Assembly (NCBI GenBank): GCA_005882275.1
Contig: VBAK01000116.1
Span: 1-55,639 of the forward strand
Direction: 5' to 3'
Source: Candidatus Segetimicrobium genomatis
Lineage (GTDB): Bacteria; Sysuimicrobiota; Sysuimicrobiia; Sysuimicrobiales; Segetimicrobiaceae
DNA length: 55,639 bases
Position numbers and translations under genes: made by a program. This document shows positions 40,470 through 49,251 of the stretch, one piece after another (the stretch's first letter is position 1; every line of letters starts with the position of its first letter). A model generated the notes under the pieces. The model saw only the letters and a program-made list of their open reading frames with translations, was not told the origin of the DNA and made no database searches.

Positions 40470-41861
40470 TCAGAATTGGAAATACAGGTACGGCGCCGGC
40501 CGCGACCCGTAGAGCATAAAGAGCCCCAGCCCGAACAGGACGGCCATGGCGCCCACCCATCCCGGCGACCACCGGTGGTGCATCTCGAACGAGTTCGGCG
40601 CAAAGTGCGCGAGGCCCGCGGCCACGGTCAGCATGCCGATCAGGACGGTCCCGCCGACGATCCCTGTGGTTCCGGCGTGCCAGGTGAACATCCTCTGCAA
40701 CATTGCGCCGGCCATGGGAAACCCCGTCGACCGGAAGATCGCCAGCCCGACCACCCACAAGCCAAACGTCCCGATCCGGCGGGCCGCGAGCGGCAGACGC
40801 TCCCAGGTCCCCTTGACCATGCTGTTCAGGATGAGCAGCAGCCCCTGGTAGGCGCCGAAGACGACGTAGATCCAGCTCGCGCCGTGCCACAGCCCGCACA
40901 GCACCATCGTGAACATCAAATTTCGGTACGTCAGGAGCCGCCCGCCCCGGCTGCCCCCCAGCGGGATGTAGAGGTAGTCGCGGAAAAACGACGACAGCGA
41001 GATGTGCCAGCGCCTCCACATGTCGGCGATGTCCGCCGACTTGTACGGCGAGTTGAAGTTCTGAGGAATGCGGAACCCGAACAGATGGCCCAGGCCGACG
41101 GCCATATCGCTGTACCCCGCAAAATCGAAGTACACTTGATAGGCGAAGCCCAGCACGACCAACCAGGCGTCGACCGTGGAGAGCTGCGAGTACCGCGCCA
41201 GCGCCGGATCGATGATGGACGCGATGGTGTCGGCGATGAGGACTTTTTCCACCAGCCCGACGACGAAGAACGACCACCCGGTGTCCGCGTTCGCGGTCTC
41301 GTGCGCGCGATCGACGTTCTCGAAATCCTGCTCGATCTGCCGGTAGCGGACGATGGGACCGGCCACCAGCTGCGGGAACATCGAGACGTACGCCGCATAC
41401 TTGAAGAAGTTTCGCGTGGGGGTGATGACCCCCCGATAGGCATCGATGACATAGGTGATGGTGTGGAACGTGTAAAACGAAATGCCCACCGGCAGCACGA
41501 TATCGAGAATGGGGAGCGATGATCGGCCGCCGAGCCAGGACGTGACCGCGTTGATGTTCCCCGCCATGAAGTTGCCGTACTTGAAGAACCCCAGCACCGC
41601 CAGATCCGCGCAGACCGGGACCACCACACACCACCGCCGGAGTCTGGGACTCTGCCAGCGGAGCAGCGCCAGCCCGGCCAGGTAGCTGACGCCCGTGGAA
41701 AACAGCATGAGCGCGCAGAACTTGTAATTCCAGAACGAATAGAAGACGTACCCGCCGATCGCCAGGACCATCCACCGCTGCGCCTTTCCCGTGACGCGCC
41801 AGAACGCCAGGTAGGTGGCCGGCAGAAACCCGTACAGAAATCCCAGGCTGTTGAACAGCAT
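40470..41861 (-). CDS. MBOAT-family membrane O-acetyltransferase (AlgI-like)
   Basis: 463 residues and about 10-12 membrane helices. Diagnostic strings: PVGISFYTFHTITYVIDAYRG, FPQLVAGPIVRYRQI, FAGYSDMAVGLGHLFGF, MWRRWHISLSSFFRDYLYIPLGG and CGLWHGASWIYVVFG, with the catalytic His in LWHGAS. It passes acetyl groups from the cytosol across the membrane to the SGNH partner encoded next. It points to O-acetylation of the exopolysaccharide. Confidence 0.95.
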   Translation of the reverse strand: MLFNSLGFLYGFLPATYLAFWRVTGKAQRWMVLAIGGYVFYSFWNYKFCALMLFSTGVSYLAGLALLRWQSPRLRRWCVVVPVCADLAVLGFFKYGNFMAGNINAVTSWLGGRSSLPILDIVLPVGISFYTFHTITYVIDAYRGVITPTRNFFKYAAYVSMFPQLVAGPIVRYRQIEQDFENVDRAHETANADTGWSFFVVGLVEKVLIADTIASIIDPALARYSQLSTVDAWLVVLGFAYQVYFDFAGYSDMAVGLGHLFGFRIPQNFNSPYKSADIADMWRRWHISLSSFFRDYLYIPLGGSRGGRLLTYRNLMFTMVLCGLWHGASWIYVVFGAYQGLLLILNSMVKGTWERLPLAARRIGTFGLWVVGLAIFRSTGFPMAGAMLQRMFTWHAGTTGIVGGTVLIGMLTVAAGLAHFAPNSFEMHHRWSPGWVGAMAVLFGLGLFMLYGSRPAPYLYFQF

Positions 41862-41895
41862 CAGCCGGCCCCGGCGGCGCGATGCGCGTCCGCCA

Positions 41896-43263
41896 TCATC
41901 CCACCGGCGCCAGCGCGGCCGAGCGGGCGCCGGCCGCCGTTCCGGCGGCGGGGCGCGCCTCGGCCTCGTACACGGCGGCGGTCGCCGCCCCGAGCGCGGT
42001 GATGTAGTACAGGTAGGGCTGATAGGCCGCGGGAAGGAAAAACGCGCTCACGACGCCGCCCACGATCGAGATCCGGATCGCCTCGGCCAGCACCGCCAGG
42101 TCCCGCTGCGCCGGGGCGCCCGCGCATCGGCCGCGGACGCGCACGGCGCACCCATAGCAGCTCACGAGCAGCAGGAGAAACAATCCCAACCCCAACCACC
42201 CGAGATCCACGGCGTATTCCAGGAACGTGTTGTGGACCCAGAGGAGGCGGGCCGGCTTCCCCTCCGCCTGGTGGAGCTGGTAGATGACGAGGCCGTTCAT
42301 CCCGAGCCCGGCGGCGGCGAGAGGGTGGCTGAGCACAAAGGCCAGCGCGATCCGGTTGTTGTCCAGCCGCTCCTGGGCGGACCCTGTCGTATCGGCATTG
42401 ATGTTGGCGATCGTGCTGAGACGGTCCACGTACGTTCGGGGCAGCAGCGGGACCGCCGCCACCGCCAGCAGCAGCGCGGCGACCGCCCACTTCCACTCGC
42501 CCGTCTTGTTGAGCGTCCGCAGGTAGATGACGAAGAGCGCCGCCAGGGTCAGGAAGCCGCCCCGCGAGAACGTGAAGACGACGGCGCCCGCTTCGAGCGC
42601 GACGAGGCCGGCCAGCAGGAGACGCGCCGCCCGCCGGCGGCTGATCAGGAAGAGCCCGACCGTCAGGGGCAGGATCAGGTTCAACACCATCGCCAGATCG
42701 TTGGGGTCCGCCGTCAACGGCGAGTCGTAGCCGACGATACGATCGAGGCCGAGGCCCGTCTGCACCACGCGGTGGGAGAAGAAGTCCCACACGCCGGTGG
42801 CGGCCAGCGGCACGGCCGTCAGCGTGAACGCCCACGCCACCATGCGCAGCCGCCCGAGCGTGGTCACGATGTTGCCGAACAGCCAGAACACGCCCACCAC
42901 CTTGAGATACTCGTCGAGGAGCACTTTCTCGCTGAATTCCGGCAGGCTGGACACGGGGAGGGTCACCACGGACCAGGCGAGCAGCGCGCCCACCAGCCAC
43001 ATCTCGCGCGAGTTGCGCATGATCGGGCGCCCCCCGGCGAATCGGGTCCAGCAGTGCGCCAGGATGGCAAAGGCGCCCACAGGGAGGGCCATGCGCAGGC
43101 GGCCGAATCCCGGCACAAACGTCTGAGGCGCGAGGAACAGCAGGCCGGTGAACACCAGGAGCGCCGCGAACGGCACGACGCTGTCCTTGGCGGGCGCGCC
43201 GGCCGTCCCGACCCCGGGCGCGGCCGCGGGCCGCCACCATTCCGCGCCCGCGCTAGGAGCCAC
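41896..43263 (-). CDS. O-antigen ligase/polymerase-family protein (Wzy-like)
   Basis: 455 residues from a GTG that overlaps the VanZ gene by 11 bases. About 11 membrane helices. Conserved periplasmic loop: AAAGLGMNGLVIYQLHQAEGKPA then LLWVHNTFLEYAVDLGWLGLGLF, with the HN..LE signature of Wzy/WaaL enzymes, and LTADPNDLAMVLNLILPL. It polymerises or ligates repeat units at the outer face of the membrane. It is the only polymerase candidate seen in the locus. Confidence 0.88.
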   Translation of the reverse strand: MAPSAGAEWWRPAAAPGVGTAGAPAKDSVVPFAALLVFTGLLFLAPQTFVPGFGRLRMALPVGAFAILAHCWTRFAGGRPIMRNSREMWLVGALLAWSVVTLPVSSLPEFSEKVLLDEYLKVVGVFWLFGNIVTTLGRLRMVAWAFTLTAVPLAATGVWDFFSHRVVQTGLGLDRIVGYDSPLTADPNDLAMVLNLILPLTVGLFLISRRRAARLLLAGLVALEAGAVVFTFSRGGFLTLAALFVIYLRTLNKTGEWKWAVAALLLAVAAVPLLPRTYVDRLSTIANINADTTGSAQERLDNNRIALAFVLSHPLAAAGLGMNGLVIYQLHQAEGKPARLLWVHNTFLEYAVDLGWLGLGLFLLLLVSCYGCAVRVRGRCAGAPAQRDLAVLAEAIRISIVGGVVSAFFLPAAYQPYLYYITALGAATAAVYEAEARPAAGTAAGARSAALAPVG

Positions 43264-43693
43264 CGCCCACTCCTTTGTCGCCTTCCGTGCCGAGCCAGCA
43301 CACGAGCAGCACCCCCGCGATCCCGACCAGATCCAGCAGGAAATTGGTGAGCGACGGATCCCGCCCCGGCACGTAGACCTGATGCCACTCGGCGAGCGCC
43401 GCGAACGCCCCGGCCCCGACGAACGTGAACGCGGCGCGCCTCAGCCGCTGCCCCGCCAGCGCCTCGCCCCGCGAGATGGCCTGCAGGAGGAAGAACCCGA
43501 GGCCGGCGTACAGCGGGACGTGGTGGAGGCTGCGCGCGAGCCGGACCCCGAGATCGTGGGCGGCGATCCCCAGCTCCGGGCGCGAGGTGAGCCAGAAGAT
43601 CATCGCCAGATACGCCAGGGCGAGGAGGCCGTAGCGGAGATCGAGCGCGGTCGCCTCGGGAAGCGGTGTGTGCCGTCTGTGAGCTCGGGCCAT
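43253..43693 (-). CDS. VanZ-family membrane protein
   Basis: About 146 residues from the ATG at 43693 (GTG codons at 43699 and 43705 are alternatives). Four membrane helices: LLALAYLAMIFWLTSR, HHVPLYAGLGFFLLQAI, AFTFVGAGAFAALAEWHQ, DLVGIAGVLLVCWLG. The E-x-HQ..VPGRDPS-x-x-DFLLD-like pattern (EWHQVYVPGRDPSLTNFLLD) is the VanZ core. In exopolysaccharide operons this family has an unknown accessory role; nothing here suggests glycopeptide resistance. Confidence 0.88.
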   Translation of the reverse strand: MARAHRRHTPLPEATALDLRYGLLALAYLAMIFWLTSRPELGIAAHDLGVRLARSLHHVPLYAGLGFFLLQAISRGEALAGQRLRRAAFTFVGAGAFAALAEWHQVYVPGRDPSLTNFLLDLVGIAGVLLVCWLGTEGDKGVGGGS

Positions 43694-43753
43694 CGCCACG
43701 CGCACCCAGCCGGCGAGGGCGGATCGGTCACGCCGGCCGGTCTAGACGCCCCC

Positions 43754-45286
43754 CTAAGGACCCGGCTCCGGCTCGGGCCAGGTCCCCTGCGATCCCTCGG
43801 GGCCGCGGACGGCCGCGAGCGCCGGGACGCGGTCGTCGACCCGGATCCCCGCCCGCCGCTCCGCGGGGACCGGCATGCCCTCGTCCGCCGCCACCGGGCG
43901 GGCCGCGGGCGCGTCCAGCTCGCCGCCGGAGAGCAGCATCTTCAGCGTCTCGAAGAGGATGCGGACGTCGAGCCAGAGCGAGCGGTGCTTGATGTAGTAG
44001 AGATCGTAGCGGATCTTCTCCATCTCCTCCTCGAGGGTGTTCGCGTACCGGTACCGCACCTGCGCCCACCCGGTCAGCCCCGGCTTGACGGAGCACCGCA
44101 GCGAATAGTACGGGATCGCATCGCCCGAGATCTCGCTCAGGTTGCGGGCCGCCAGGATCATCATCTCGAGGTCCTTCATCGTGTGGGGCCGCGGGCCGAC
44201 GAGATTCATGTCTCCGCGGAGGACGTTGAGGAGCTGCGGCAGCTCATCGAGCAGTGAGTGGCCGGCCTTGAACTGCCTGAGCAACCGGCCGAGGCGCGTG
44301 ATCCGATCGCGGTTGTCGGCCGCCCACTCGGAGTCCGACCGGCGGCCCGGGTGCATGGTGCGGAACTTGATCAGCCTGAACGGCCGGCCCGACAACCCCA
44401 CGCGCTCCTGGATGAAGAACACGGGCCCCGGGGAGTCGAGCTTGATCAGGAGGGCGATCAGCCCGATGACGGGGGCCAGAACGAGCAGGGCGATCGCCGA
44501 CGCGAGGAAGCTGAACGCCCGCGCCACCGCGCTCTGCAGACGCGTGGTCCGGAAGTCGCGGCAGAAGATGACGCCGCTGGGCGAGAGCGCTTCGAGGGCG
44601 AGCTGGCCGGTCAGGCGCTCGTAGGTATCGACGACGTCCTCGACCAGGATCCCGCGCGCCAGCGACTCTGCCAGCGACTCCACGAGCCGGCAGCGCGGCA
44701 GGCGTCCCCGCCACCCGGTGAGCGCGACGACGATGCGGTTCGGCCGGATGGCCTCGATGACGCGCCCCACGTTCTCGTTCTCGTCGTCGACCACGGCGGC
44801 GACGACATACCGGCAGTCGGGCCGCATCTCGATCTCCCCTACCAGCTTGCGGGCCAGAGGGCTCCCGCCCACGATCAGCAGGCGCTCGGCGAACCGGCGG
44901 CTTCTCAGCAGCCAGTACGCGATCGCGCGGATCGGCAGGAACGGCCCGAAGACGACCCCGACCACGACGAGGGCGCTCGACCCAAGCACGTCCCCCGCGA
45001 ACCGGGCGCTGGGGACCAGCATCGAGAACACGATCACCACGGGGAAGGCCGCCAGGAGCGCGCGGGGCACCCGCCCCAGCAGCGCATCGAAGCTCCGGAT
45101 CACCCGGAAGTTGTAGAGGTCGGCGAAGCCGAACGCCAGCAGGAAGCACAGCGAGAACCCCGCGGCCATCGTCAGCACGGTGAGCCCATCGACCCGGCCG
45201 GCGAGGGGGTGCGCCCAGATCAGGAGCGCCGCGCCGGCCACGACGAGGACCGAGCCGCCGTCGATGAGGGCGAGAATCAGCGCCAT
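43754..45286 (-). CDS. Polyprenyl-phosphate sugar-1-phosphate transferase (priming enzyme, WbaP/EpsB type)
   Basis: 510 residues. Four to five N-terminal membrane helices, a CoA-binding-like Rossmann domain (LLIVGGSPLARKLVGEIE), then helix AIALLVLAPVIGLIALLIKL and the catalytic domain: SPGPVFFIQERVGLSGRPF, FRLIKFRTMHP, LDELPQLLNVLRGDMNLVGP, SVKPGLTGWAQVRY. It starts the repeat unit by moving a sugar-1-phosphate onto undecaprenyl phosphate. The ATG at 45286 overlaps the kinase gene by 10 bases. The C-terminal ~45 residues are a low-complexity extension. Confidence 0.93.
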   Translation of the reverse strand: MALILALIDGGSVLVVAGAALLIWAHPLAGRVDGLTVLTMAAGFSLCFLLAFGFADLYNFRVIRSFDALLGRVPRALLAAFPVVIVFSMLVPSARFAGDVLGSSALVVVGVVFGPFLPIRAIAYWLLRSRRFAERLLIVGGSPLARKLVGEIEMRPDCRYVVAAVVDDENENVGRVIEAIRPNRIVVALTGWRGRLPRCRLVESLAESLARGILVEDVVDTYERLTGQLALEALSPSGVIFCRDFRTTRLQSAVARAFSFLASAIALLVLAPVIGLIALLIKLDSPGPVFFIQERVGLSGRPFRLIKFRTMHPGRRSDSEWAADNRDRITRLGRLLRQFKAGHSLLDELPQLLNVLRGDMNLVGPRPHTMKDLEMMILAARNLSEISGDAIPYYSLRCSVKPGLTGWAQVRYRYANTLEEEMEKIRYDLYYIKHRSLWLDVRILFETLKMLLSGGELDAPAARPVAADEGMPVPAERRAGIRVDDRVPALAAVRGPEGSQGTWPEPEPGP

Positions 45287-46131
45287 CGCGACCCCAGGAC
45301 CGCGTGCACGGCTTTGTTCAGCACCGACGGCTGCGGGGCATGATCGTTCCCGTTCCCGCGCCCGTTCCCGGTCCGCCACCACCCGGTCGCCCGCCGGCCG
45401 CCCTGCGAGGACCCATAGTAGTAATAGCCGTGGTAATAGTCGGAGCGCCGGCGCTCGGCCCCGTTGAAGACGAGGCCGATGAGCTTGGCCGGGTCCATCA
45501 CGTTCAGGGCGTCCTCGAGGAGCCCCCGCGGCGTCCGGTGCGCCGCCACGACCATCACGAAGCCGTCCACCCAGTCGGCGATCAGGCGCGCGTCCTGCAC
45601 CGCCGCCAGAGGGGGCGTATCCAGGATCACGTAGTCGTACTGCCGGGTCGCCAGTTGAAGGAGCTCGCCCAGCCGCGGGGATTTCAGCACCTCGTACGGC
45701 ACCGTCAGGGCCCGGCCGGCCGGCAGGACCGCCAGGCGGAACTGGGGGTGCCGCCGCACCACGCCGTCCAGCGTGAGGGCGGGATCGAACACCAGGTCGA
45801 CCAGGCCGGGACTCGGCGCGATCAGCCCCACGCGGTCTCCCACCGCCGGCGTCCGCAGATCGAGATCGACGATCAGGATGCGCGCGTCGGGCGCCTGGGC
45901 CAGGACCCCGGCCAGATTGATCGCCGTCGTCGTCTTCCCGTCGCCGGGCAGGGCGCTGGTGACGGCGATCACCTTTTTCGTGGCGTGCGTCCGCTCCAGC
46001 GCGTGGCGCAGCGTCCGGTACTGATCGGCCTCGTACGACGTGGCATCGACAAGGCTCACCAGATGCTCATCCATCCTGCGCCACTCGCGCTGATCACCCG
46101 CCGTGGAGAGCTGGGTCATGGTGTGCGTCAT
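45277..46131 (-). CDS. Bacterial tyrosine kinase, cytosolic CpsD/CapB type
   Basis: 284 residues. Walker A SALPGDGKTT (59-68), Walker A' ILIVDLDLRTP (85-95), Walker B YVILDTPP (166-173) and a C-terminal tyrosine cluster SDYYHGYYYYGS (229-240) for autophosphorylation. It pairs with the separate Wzc-type membrane protein encoded just upstream, as in Gram-positive CpsC/D and in split GumC systems. Phosphorylation cycling controls polymer length and export. Confidence 0.94.
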   Translation of the reverse strand: MTHTMTQLSTAGDQREWRRMDEHLVSLVDATSYEADQYRTLRHALERTHATKKVIAVTSALPGDGKTTTAINLAGVLAQAPDARILIVDLDLRTPAVGDRVGLIAPSPGLVDLVFDPALTLDGVVRRHPQFRLAVLPAGRALTVPYEVLKSPRLGELLQLATRQYDYVILDTPPLAAVQDARLIADWVDGFVMVVAAHRTPRGLLEDALNVMDPAKLIGLVFNGAERRRSDYYHGYYYYGSSQGGRRATGWWRTGNGRGNGNDHAPQPSVLNKAVHAVLGSRWR

Positions 46132-46183
46132 GACGGCCTCCTCACCGATCGGCGTTCTGCGGCCCCGGGAGCCGCGGGCGCCG

Positions 46184-47743
46184 TCACATGCCCCCTCCGG
46201 CCAGCAGATTGATCAGCGCCGCGTTGGAGTGGGCGAGGTGGGACAGGGCGCCGGCGATGGCGGCGACGCCGAGCGCCGCCGCGAGCACGGTCAGGCCGGC
46301 CCGGCGGCGGCGGCGGACAAGATCGGCCGCCGTGATGATCGGAGGAATGCTCGCCAGCACCGGAACGCTGGTGAACGCCCGCAGATCATCGAGCCCGTGA
46401 AACGAGGTATCGGCGATCTCCGCCAGATGCGCCGCCCCCACCGCCGCTCCCGCGGCGAGCAGCAGGCCGATCAACCGGAGCAGGAACCGCTTGGGAGCCA
46501 CCGGCACCCGCGACGCCACCGCGGGGTCCAGGATCCGGAACTGATCGCCCTGCATCCGCTGGCCCATGCGCTCCTCCAGCTGCGCGCCTTCGTAGCGCTG
46601 GAGCAGCGTCTGGTAGAGCTCGGTCGCGGCCGTGTAGTCGCGTGTGAGCTGCGAAAGCTCCTGCCCGATCACCGGGGTGTTCTCGATCCGCTGCTGATAG
46701 GCGGCGATCTGGCCGCGGAGCCCCTGCTCGTCGGTGCGCAGCGCCGCGAGCTCGGACTCCACCGCGGGGTCCTTCACCAGCGGCCCCCCGGTCGCGTCCT
46801 CCCCGGCCGCCCGCCTCCCGCCGTCGGAGGCCACGTGCCGTTCGAGGGCGGAGATTTCCTCCTTGACCCGCACGACTTCCGGATACTGGTCGGTGTATTT
46901 CGCGCGCAGGTCGGCGAGTTGTTGATGGAGCTTGGCGAGCCGCGCGGAGATGGTGTCGCCGGCGACGCCGGGGATCTCCAACCGCTGCCTGGCCAGCGTG
47001 TCCCGCCGCTGGATGTTGACGATCAACTGCTGGTTGAGGGCTCCCAGCGCCGCCAGGTTCGCCGCCTGCTGCTCCGGGAGCTCACCGTTGTGGCGCACCT
47101 TGAATTCGGCGATCCGCTGCTCCTGCTGTTCCAGGTCCCGCTGGGCGCCGTCGAGCTGAGCCCGCAGGAATTCGGCCGTCCCGGCCGTCTGCTGCTGGCG
47201 GATCTTCGAGTTCTCCTCGACATAGAGCACCGCGAGGGCGTTGGCGACACGCGCCGCCGTCCCGGGATCGCGCCCCCGATAGCTCAGGCTGAACGCGATG
47301 GTCGCGTCGTCTCCGGTCGGCTGCCGGACGCCCTTGAACTGGAACCGGACATCCCGGCGCATGCGCTCCACCGCCGCGTCCATGCCCGCCGTCCGCCGCA
47401 CGTCCGGATAGAGATCGAACCGGGTGATCAGGTCGGACAGCTGCGAGCGGCTCAGGACGTGCTGGATGATGGTGCGGAGCCAGGTCTCCAGTTCACTGAC
47501 GCGGAGCCAGGCGTCCCCGCCGTTGTCCGCCGGCGCGCCGGCAATGCTCTTGGGCGCCTGCTGGTGCTCCACGAGCACCGTGGCCGCGGATTCGTAGACA
47601 TTCGGGAGGTTCCCCGTCACCCCGACGGTCGCCGCGAGCACAGCCACGAAGGCCACCAGGGCCGGCCATTTGCGCCGGTGCCAGACCGCCCGCGCCCATT
47701 CCAGGCCGGAGGCTGCGTGACCCGCGTTTGCGTTCTGCATCAT
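46184..47743 (-). CDS. Wzz/Wzc-type polysaccharide co-polymerase (GumC-like)
   Basis: 519 residues from the ATG at 47743 with GAGGGAG before it. Wzz domain with membrane helix 1 (PALVAFVAVLAATVGVTG, about 27-44), a long periplasmic coiled coil (IRQQQTAGTAEFLRAQLDGA onward, about 180-400), helix 2 near 427-448 and an extra helix near 485-505. The kinase domain is absent and supplied by the next gene. It controls chain length and links polymerase to the export channel. No outer-membrane Wza protein is encoded in the window. Confidence 0.92.
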   Translation of the reverse strand: MMQNANAGHAASGLEWARAVWHRRKWPALVAFVAVLAATVGVTGNLPNVYESAATVLVEHQQAPKSIAGAPADNGGDAWLRVSELETWLRTIIQHVLSRSQLSDLITRFDLYPDVRRTAGMDAAVERMRRDVRFQFKGVRQPTGDDATIAFSLSYRGRDPGTAARVANALAVLYVEENSKIRQQQTAGTAEFLRAQLDGAQRDLEQQEQRIAEFKVRHNGELPEQQAANLAALGALNQQLIVNIQRRDTLARQRLEIPGVAGDTISARLAKLHQQLADLRAKYTDQYPEVVRVKEEISALERHVASDGGRRAAGEDATGGPLVKDPAVESELAALRTDEQGLRGQIAAYQQRIENTPVIGQELSQLTRDYTAATELYQTLLQRYEGAQLEERMGQRMQGDQFRILDPAVASRVPVAPKRFLLRLIGLLLAAGAAVGAAHLAEIADTSFHGLDDLRAFTSVPVLASIPPIITAADLVRRRRRAGLTVLAAALGVAAIAGALSHLAHSNAALINLLAGGGM

Positions 47744-47804
47744 CTCGGACTCCCTCGGACTGCGCCCGATGACCGGCGGCCGCCCCGTCCCCGCGGCCGC
47801 GACG

Positions 47805-48392
47805 TCAGGCCGGAACGACCCACGTGCAGTCCACCTCGACGGCGACGCTGCGCCTGAGCAACTCCACGGAGAGGACGAGCACCCCTCGGTGGGGCTCCTG
47901 CCGCGCCAGAATGCCTTCCACATCGGCGAGGGGCCCGCAGGTCACGCGGACGCGCTGTCCTTCGCGCAGGTGTGGGTGCGCCATCACCGGGACGCGCGAG
48001 CGCGCCACCCGCTGAATGGCCTCGACCTCGCGGTCCGGGACCACCGCCAGCGCATCCCATCGCTCGCCCAGGATGCCGACGAGCCCCCTCGCCTTTCGCA
48101 TCTCGATGTAACTCTCTTTGTCCATGGCGTGGCGAACGAAGAGGTAGCCGGGAAACATCGGGACCTGGATGCGGTGGCGGATCCCGGTGCGCCGCGACCA
48201 GACATCAACCGCCGGCAGGAACACGTCGAACCCCTTCGCGGCGAGCTGGTCCCACACCAACCGCTCGCAGTGGCTTCTCGTCCAGAGCGCATGCCACCGC
48301 AGGCCACCCGGCGCCGTCCCGTCGACGCCGGTTCGCGCGCCCGCGCCGGCCTCGGCGCCGGGAAACCCCGCCGGCTCCCGGCCGTCGATCAT
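47805..48392 (-). CDS. NusG-family processive antiterminator (RfaH/LoaP/UpxY type)
   Basis: 195 residues from the ATG at 48392. After ~30 disordered residues comes the NGN domain (WHALWTRSHCERLVWDQLAA, FDVFLPAVDVW, VPMFPGYLFVRH) and a C-terminal KOW (LREGQRVRVTCGPLADVEGI). Specialised NusG paralogues read at the head of long polysaccharide operons prevent premature termination. It heads unit 1, followed by about 17 kb of same-strand genes, behind a ~200-base leader and a tandem-dyad promoter. Confidence 0.9.
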   Translation of the reverse strand: MIDGREPAGFPGAEAGAGARTGVDGTAPGGLRWHALWTRSHCERLVWDQLAAKGFDVFLPAVDVWSRRTGIRHRIQVPMFPGYLFVRHAMDKESYIEMRKARGLVGILGERWDALAVVPDREVEAIQRVARSRVPVMAHPHLREGQRVRVTCGPLADVEGILARQEPHRGVLVLSVELLRRSVAVEVDCTWVVPA

Positions 48393-48592
48393 GGTGAGCC
48401 CGCCGCTGTGCCCTATTTCCCAGGTTGCCGTGTGTGGCAAGGCTCCGCCCTTTCGGTTTCTGCCCTCTCGTCTGGTTGCTCGCCCGGCGCCTCGTTGTGG
48501 GATGGGCTCCTACGCTCCAAGCGAACCACCGGGCCGCCTCTTCATCCCCTCAGGGCCGGCCTCGACCCCTTCGGCCTGGTGATCACAGCTAG

Positions 48593-48658
48593 AGGATAAA
48601 CGCGCAGATCTGTGGTCGGAACCAGGTGAACGCCTGATGCATACCAGGGAAAACCCTG
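48593..48658 (-). promoter_or_regulatory. Tandem-dyad promoter of exopolysaccharide unit 1
   Basis: Minus strand: dyad 1 CAGGGTTTTCCCTG (48658-48645), dyad 2 CAGGCGTTCACCTG (48636-48623; centres 22 bp apart), 24 bases, TATCCT (48598-48593). Two full dyads of the same AGG-n6-CCT plan make this the clearest copy in the window. The leader carries AAACCGAAAGGGCGGAGCC (complement of 48441-48459). Confidence 0.75.
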
Positions 48659-48673
48659 CATTCTTGCCCCCCG

Positions 48674-49018
48674 TCAAACCGCTCCTAGGGGCGAACGGAT
48701 GTCTGAAAGCCCGGCAGTCCGCCCATTGTCGCGGAGCCTCCGAACGATCTTCGCCAGCCGATCGCTCGCCCGCCGGAGCAGCAACCCTGCCTCAAACCAT
48801 GCCTCGTACTCCGGCCGCGACTCCAGCGCCAGGCGCGATGCCTCAAGCTGCAGTCTTCGTCCTTCCTCATCAAGCCGGCTCATTTCGGCCGCCAGCGCAG
48901 GTTCGAGATCCGTCGCCTTCAGGACTTCGACGTCCTCAGACACACGGACCGCCAGAATGGTGTCCTCCCCCTCGCCCGCTACCCAGAGACTGTGTGTGCG
49001 CGGCAACGCGTCCCCCAC
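48674..49018 (-). CDS. Small coiled-coil protein of unknown function
   Basis: 114 residues from a GTG. First half beta-like (SLWVAGEGEDTILAVRVSEDVEV), second half a strongly amphipathic helix (LAAEMSRLDEEGRRLQLEAS, then FEAGLLLRRASDRLAKIVRRL). No family recognised. It stands alone behind its own tandem-dyad promoter at 49145-49210, which is the main evidence that it is a real gene and shares regulation with the exopolysaccharide units. Confidence 0.6.
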   Translation of the reverse strand: MGDALPRTHSLWVAGEGEDTILAVRVSEDVEVLKATDLEPALAAEMSRLDEEGRRLQLEASRLALESRPEYEAWFEAGLLLRRASDRLAKIVRRLRDNGRTAGLSDIRSPLGAV

Positions 49019-49144
49019 CGGACCACGATGGCGAGGGCCCCCACCCCAACCGGACCTTCACTAGTGCCTTTGTACCCGGGACCGGCTCCACGCCTTTTGC
49101 GGGGTGAGGGCCCTCATGTCAACCCGGGACTCATTACGCCACCA

Positions 49145-49210
49145 AGGATAGGGACCGCAAACCTGAATCGGAATCGGGTGAAATCTCGACTCCTAACGGG
49201 GGAAAACCCT
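49145..49210 (-). promoter_or_regulatory. Tandem-dyad promoter of the coiled-coil gene
   Basis: Minus strand: AGGGTTTTCCCCC (49210-49198), CGAGATTTCACCCG (49188-49175), 24 bases, TATCCT (49150-49145). Dyad centres about 22 bp apart. The second dyad is imperfect. Confidence 0.65.
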
Positions 49211-49251
49211 CATCTTCCACAAGGCACGGGCGCCTCTCGCGGGGGGATTTA

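Noticed and set aside
43253..43693. VanZ as glycopeptide resistance gene
   Set aside because: No vanHAX genes or regulators; VanZ-domain proteins are common in polysaccharide operons.
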